Part shown: positions 61,057 through 64,000 of the stretch, piece after piece
How the letters are laid out: every line of letters starts with the position of its first letter
Position numbering within the stretch: position 1 is the first letter of the stretch
NCBI RefSeq assembly: GCF_014638275.1
Contig: NZ_BMFJ01000001.1
Location: 2,654,338-2,718,337 of the forward strand
Direction of reading: 5' to 3'
Length of the DNA stretch: 64,000 bases
Origin: Primorskyibacter flagellatus
GTDB taxonomy: Bacteria > Pseudomonadota > Alphaproteobacteria > Rhodobacterales > Rhodobacteraceae
Notes under the pieces: model-generated
Database searches by the model: none
The model's input: the letters and a program-made list of their open reading frames with translations, nothing else
Told to the model about the DNA's origin: nothing
Position numbers and translations under genes: made by a program

Positions 61057-62223
61057 CTATGATTTCCGACGCCGGGCCGCCGCGTGCAGGTGGACCGCTG
61101 CGCAGCCGGCATAGGCCAGCAGCGCAAACAGGATCGCGCCGTCGAACCCCAGGGGCGCGGTCATCGCCAGCAGGACCGGCGTGCCAAGCAGGTTGCCGAG
61201 GTTGCCCATCTGCGCCAGCGCCCCGTTCGCGAGGGCCTGATCCGCCGGGTCGGGGTTTAGCTGCGGGATGGCGGTGAAACTCGCGCCCTGCACGAGGCCG
61301 AGGGCTCCGAAGACGAGGATCGGGGCGGCGAAGGCCGCAGGTGCCAGCCACATTACGACGAGGCCGAGGGAGGCGAGCGCGAGGCCGATCAGGACGATGC
61401 TGACCGCGGGCATCCGCCGCAGGAGCTGCGCGCCGAGGGTGAGGGAGACGAGGATCCCCGCCAGCGGCATCCAGAAGGTCAGGGTCGCGCGGGTTGTCTC
61501 GGGAAGGTAGGGCGGCAGCACCGTCAGCAGGGCGACGAAGGTCAGCGTGTAGAAGAACCAGCCAAGCGCCGGAGCGGCGATATGTGGCGAGGCGTAGATC
61601 CTCGGGTGCGCGGCAAGCAGACCCCTGAAGTCCGGCAGGGGCGCGTCCTTTCGCGGGATCAGCCCTTTCGGCAGGGCGAGGGCCAGCGCGACGGCGAAGA
61701 TCACCATGATGGCGGCGTGGACCTGGAACAGCAGCGCGGGGCCATGAACACGGGCCAGCGGCGCGCCGATCCAGGCGACCAGCGCGAAGGTGACGCCGAA
61801 ATAACTGCCCCAGAGGGTCATTGTGTAAGGCCGGTGACGTTCGGCGCTGAGCTGGGCGATCAGGGTCGGCAGGGCGACGACCAGCGCGATATGGCTGATG
61901 CCCTCCAGCGCGCGGGTCGCGATCATCAGCGGCAGCGGCAGCATGGCCGACTGGATGAGGGACAGGGCCGCGCCGATCAGCAGCCCTCCGGTCACCACGC
62001 GGCGCAGACCGATGCGCGCGACCAGCATGCCGGCCACAAGGCCGGTGAGCACCCCGGTCAGGGAAAGGATGGAGACGAGGAAGCCGAGGGAGGCACCGGC
62101 CTCCGGGTAGACCGCGGCAAGTTCGGGAAAGATGACGGAGACCTTGGCGAACTGCCCCGCCGCGCACATCCCGGCAAGAAGCAGCAGGGCAAGCAGCCCG
62201 AAGGGAGAGGTGTCGCGGGTCAT
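61057..62223 (-). CDS. MFS transporter
   Basis: 388 residues with about twelve membrane helices. The loop 2-3 signature is VLVARIGLRRVVTGG (G-x3-D/R-R-x-G-R-R type), GLLIGAALSLIQSAMLPL after it. Cyanate/nitrate- or sugar-efflux-like MFS families are possible, no substrate can be read. ATG 62223 is chosen as the first Met before the first helix; ribosome-binding signal is weak. It diverges from the SGNH lipoprotein gene across 94 bp. Confidence 0.88.
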   Translation of the reverse strand: MTRDTSPFGLLALLLLAGMCAAGQFAKVSVIFPELAAVYPEAGASLGFLVSILSLTGVLTGLVAGMLVARIGLRRVVTGGLLIGAALSLIQSAMLPLPLMIATRALEGISHIALVVALPTLIAQLSAERHRPYTMTLWGSYFGVTFALVAWIGAPLARVHGPALLFQVHAAIMVIFAVALALALPKGLIPRKDAPLPDFRGLLAAHPRIYASPHIAAPALGWFFYTLTFVALLTVLPPYLPETTRATLTFWMPLAGILVSLTLGAQLLRRMPAVSIVLIGLALASLGLVVMWLAPAAFAAPILVFGALGLVQGASFTAIPQLNPDPADQALANGALAQMGNLGNLLGTPVLLAMTAPLGFDGAILFALLAYAGCAAVHLHAAARRRKS

Positions 62224-62317
62224 GTCCCGGTCAGTGGCGCAATGCGCGGGCCGAGGCAAGTGGCCGGTTCCGGGCAGAGGGGTTGAAGCGGGCGCGATTC
62301 GCGTCAGTTCCCTCTTC

Positions 62318-62971
62318 ATGAGACTGACCCTGATCGCCCCGCTTCTGATACTCGCGCTGCTGGCCGCCTGCGGGCGCGGCGTCCCCGACGATGCCCGCGT
62401 CGTCGTGGCCGGGGATTCCGTCATGGCCTGGAACCGGACCGGCGGGTCCTCTGTCGCCGATCAGCTGGCCGCGCGGATCGGGGAGCCGGTCGGCGATGTC
62501 TCCCTCCCCCTCGCGCGGGTGACGGGCGGGCGCGGGGCGCTGAACATTCCCGACCAGCTGTCGGGGGTCCGTGCCCAGTGGATCGTGCTGAACGGCGGGG
62601 CCAACGATCTGAGCGGGGGCTGCGACTGTTCCGCCTGCGGTCCGGTGCTGGACCGGCTGATCTCGGACGACGGGAGGCGCGGGGCGATCCCGGCACTGGT
62701 TGCGGACCTCAGGGCGCGGGGATCGCGGGTGATCTGGGCGGATTACTACACCGCGCCGCGCTATGCCGGGACCGCCTGCGAAGCGCCCTACCAGGTGCTC
62801 GAGACGCGGCTCGGACGCATGGCGGCCGCGGACCCGGGCGTGACCCTGGCGGACATGGACGACGTGTTCCGGTCCGACGACCTGTCGCTGTTCGCGTCGG
62901 ACCGGGCCCACCCGTCGCCCGAAGGATCGGCGCGCATCGCGGCCCTCGTCGCGCCGCTGGTCACGCCCTGA
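62318..62971 (+). CDS. SGNH/GDSL-hydrolase lipoprotein
   Basis: 217 residues. A lipoprotein signal (MRLTLIAPLLILALLAACG, lipobox LAAC, Cys18) is followed by an SGNH fold: VVVAGDSVMAWN with nucleophile Ser34, NGGANDLSGGC (block III) and the Asp195-His198 pair in SDRAHPSPEG. Cys residues in GGCDCSACG may form disulphides. It is likely an outer- or inner-membrane-anchored esterase/acyl hydrolase acting on envelope or external esters. Confidence 0.9.
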   Translation: MRLTLIAPLLILALLAACGRGVPDDARVVVAGDSVMAWNRTGGSSVADQLAARIGEPVGDVSLPLARVTGGRGALNIPDQLSGVRAQWIVLNGGANDLSGGCDCSACGPVLDRLISDDGRRGAIPALVADLRARGSRVIWADYYTAPRYAGTACEAPYQVLETRLGRMAAADPGVTLADMDDVFRSDDLSLFASDRAHPSPEGSARIAALVAPLVTP

Positions 62972-62980
62972 GCAGTCCGG

Positions 62981-64000
62981 TCAGAACCCCAGTTCGCGCC
63001 TGATCGCCGCGCTGTCCGCACCCCGTGCCACCGGGTCACGCGGGGCGGGCGGGGTCGCGCCGTCGAACCGCGGCGCGGCGGCGGCCTGCAGGACCTCCCC
63101 GGTCCCGTGCCAGATGCCGCGTGCCGCTATATGCGGATCGGCGGCGGAGTCCGCCGGGGGCAGCACGGGGGCGACGCAGGCATCCAGCCCGTCGAACAGG
63201 GCGGCCCAGTGGTCGCGGGTCTGCGTGGCGAAAAGCTCCTCCAGCCGGGCCGCCAGTGCGGGCCACAGCGCCTTGTCGTTCTGGCGCAGGAAATCGGGAT
63301 CCGCAGACAGGCCGAGCCTGTCGAGGAAGATGGCGTAGAACTTGCCTTCAAGCGCCTGCACAGCGACATAGCCGCCGTCGGCGCAGCGGTAGCTGCGGGA
63401 CCAGTGCGGGCCGTCAAGCCGGCTCTTCCCCCGCTCCGTCACCGTGCCGCCGACCGAGGCCATGGACATCAGCAGGTTCATCATGTGGGCCGACCCGTCG
63501 ACGATGGCCGCGTCGACGACGGTACCCTGCCCCGTCTCCTTCGCGCGCATCAGCCCGGCGAGCATGCCAATGACCAGATACAATGCGCCGCCACCGATAT
63601 CGCCGACCAGCGTCGCCGGGGTCATCGGCGGCTGACCGGGCAGCGACCCATACCACAGCGCACCGGACAGGCCGATGTAGTTCAGGTCATGGCCGGCCAG
63701 CTTCGCGCGCGGACCGGTCTGGCCCCATCCCGTCATGCGCCCGTAGACCAGCTTCGGGTTGATCGCGGAGAGGTCTTCGGGGCCGAGACCGAGACGCTCC
63801 ATCACCCCGGGGCGCATGCCCTCGATCAGTCCGTCGGCGGTGGCGATCAGGGCTTTGGCGACCTTCACGTCCTCCGGGTCCTTGAGGTCGAGCGTGATCG
63901 ACCGCTTGCCCCGGTCCAGCGGATTGGCGGGCTGCGCTGCGCGGGCCTCGGGCGGGTCGGCGCGGTGGATGGTGATCACCTCCGCCCCCAGATCGGCGAG
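62981..64000 (-). CDS. CaiB/BaiF-family CoA-transferase, 3' part (5' end outside window)
   Basis: The frame stays open to the last base, so the start lies to the right; the GTG at 63979 is internal (LADLGAEVITIHR is the usual early motif of the family). Visible: GKRSITLDLKDPEDV, DGLIEGMRPGVMERLGLG with the Asp-region, VYGRMTGWGQTGPRAKLAGHDLN and YRCADGGYVAVQALEGKFY. The alpha-methylacyl-CoA racemase branch is suggested by RADPPEARAAQPAN near the start. Family secure, substrate unknown. Confidence 0.92.
   Translation of the reverse strand, partial: LADLGAEVITIHRADPPEARAAQPANPLDRGKRSITLDLKDPEDVKVAKALIATADGLIEGMRPGVMERLGLGPEDLSAINPKLVYGRMTGWGQTGPRAKLAGHDLNYIGLSGALWYGSLPGQPPMTPATLVGDIGGGALYLVIGMLAGLMRAKETGQGTVVDAAIVDGSAHMMNLLMSMASVGGTVTERGKSRLDGPHWSRSYRCADGGYVAVQALEGKFYAIFLDRLGLSADPDFLRQNDKALWPALAARLEELFATQTRDHWAALFDGLDACVAPVLPPADSAADPHIAARGIWHGTGEVLQAAAAPRFDGATPPAPRDPVARGADSAAIRRELGF

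Overview
The window reads as a chromosomal segment of a high-GC alphaproteobacterium of the Rhodobacterales (Rhodobacter/Roseobacter relatives). This rests on family-level recognition: FnrL, hemN and ccoNOQP lie close together with FNR boxes between them, an rpoE-chrR pair has a DUF1365/flavoprotein/SDR operon next to it, there is a MipZ division ATPase, three surface proteins end in VPLPA-CTERM-like tails, and several short dispersed repeats look typical of this order. No rRNA, phage, transposase, plasmid replication gene or CRISPR array was seen. The only tRNA is tRNA-Val(GAC). Both window edges cut genes: an MscS channel at the left and a CaiB/BaiF CoA-transferase at the right.

Layout. 0-6.2 kb: MscS fragment, then rsfS-rlmH (ribosome silencing and 23S methylation) and gpmI-envC-ctpA (glycolysis, septal murein hydrolase activation, periplasmic C-terminal protease), the last three joined by overlapping start/stop codons. 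6.2-15.1 kb: a PhzF isomerase and a low-oxygen block made of divergent hemN/fnrL and divergent usp/ccoNOQP, with one and two FNR boxes respectively; a secreted glycerophosphodiesterase sits between them. 15.1-21.6 kb: a repeat-rich gap, an N-formylglutamate amidohydrolase, tRNA-Val, rpmJ (type B L36), a glycine-rich surface protein whose ribosome-binding site lies in a strong hairpin, a large MscS-family channel and a cysteine-free caspase-like protein with peptidoglycan-binding domains.

21.7-31.2 kb: a minus-strand cluster (acyl-CoA synthetase, livG, livH, two tiny ORFs, livM, substrate-binding protein, livF, PaaK-type ligase). It probably imports an organic or amino acid and activates it with CoA. 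A papain-like protease gene on the plus strand interrupts it between livG and livH. 31.5-34.8 kb: a hybrid histidine kinase, an OmpR-type regulator and an alpha/beta hydrolase, all overlapping. 34.8-36.5 kb: an M20 amidohydrolase with a 20-bp palindrome upstream, and a DUF3775 protein. 36.5-40.8 kb: the singlet-oxygen-type module (SDR, DUF1365, flavoprotein diverging from rpoE-chrR). 40.8-45.8 kb: rmuC, mutL, mipZ, a DinB-family protein and a small membrane protein.

45.8-54.8 kb: an SDR gene, then a minus-strand run of mostly unassigned genes: coiled-coil protein, 374-residue protein, AAA+ ATPase, 454-residue protein, small membrane protein, DUF1523 protein and a P-loop kinase. This is the best candidate in the window for an undescribed multi-protein system. 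54.2-64 kb: a periplasmic protein, cupin, GNAT, a VPLPA-CTERM protein, creatinase, another cupin, a P1-family peptidase, a succinate-semialdehyde-type dehydrogenase with a strong terminator, an MFS transporter, an SGNH lipoprotein and the CoA-transferase fragment. All assignments come from reading the sequence; no database search was run.
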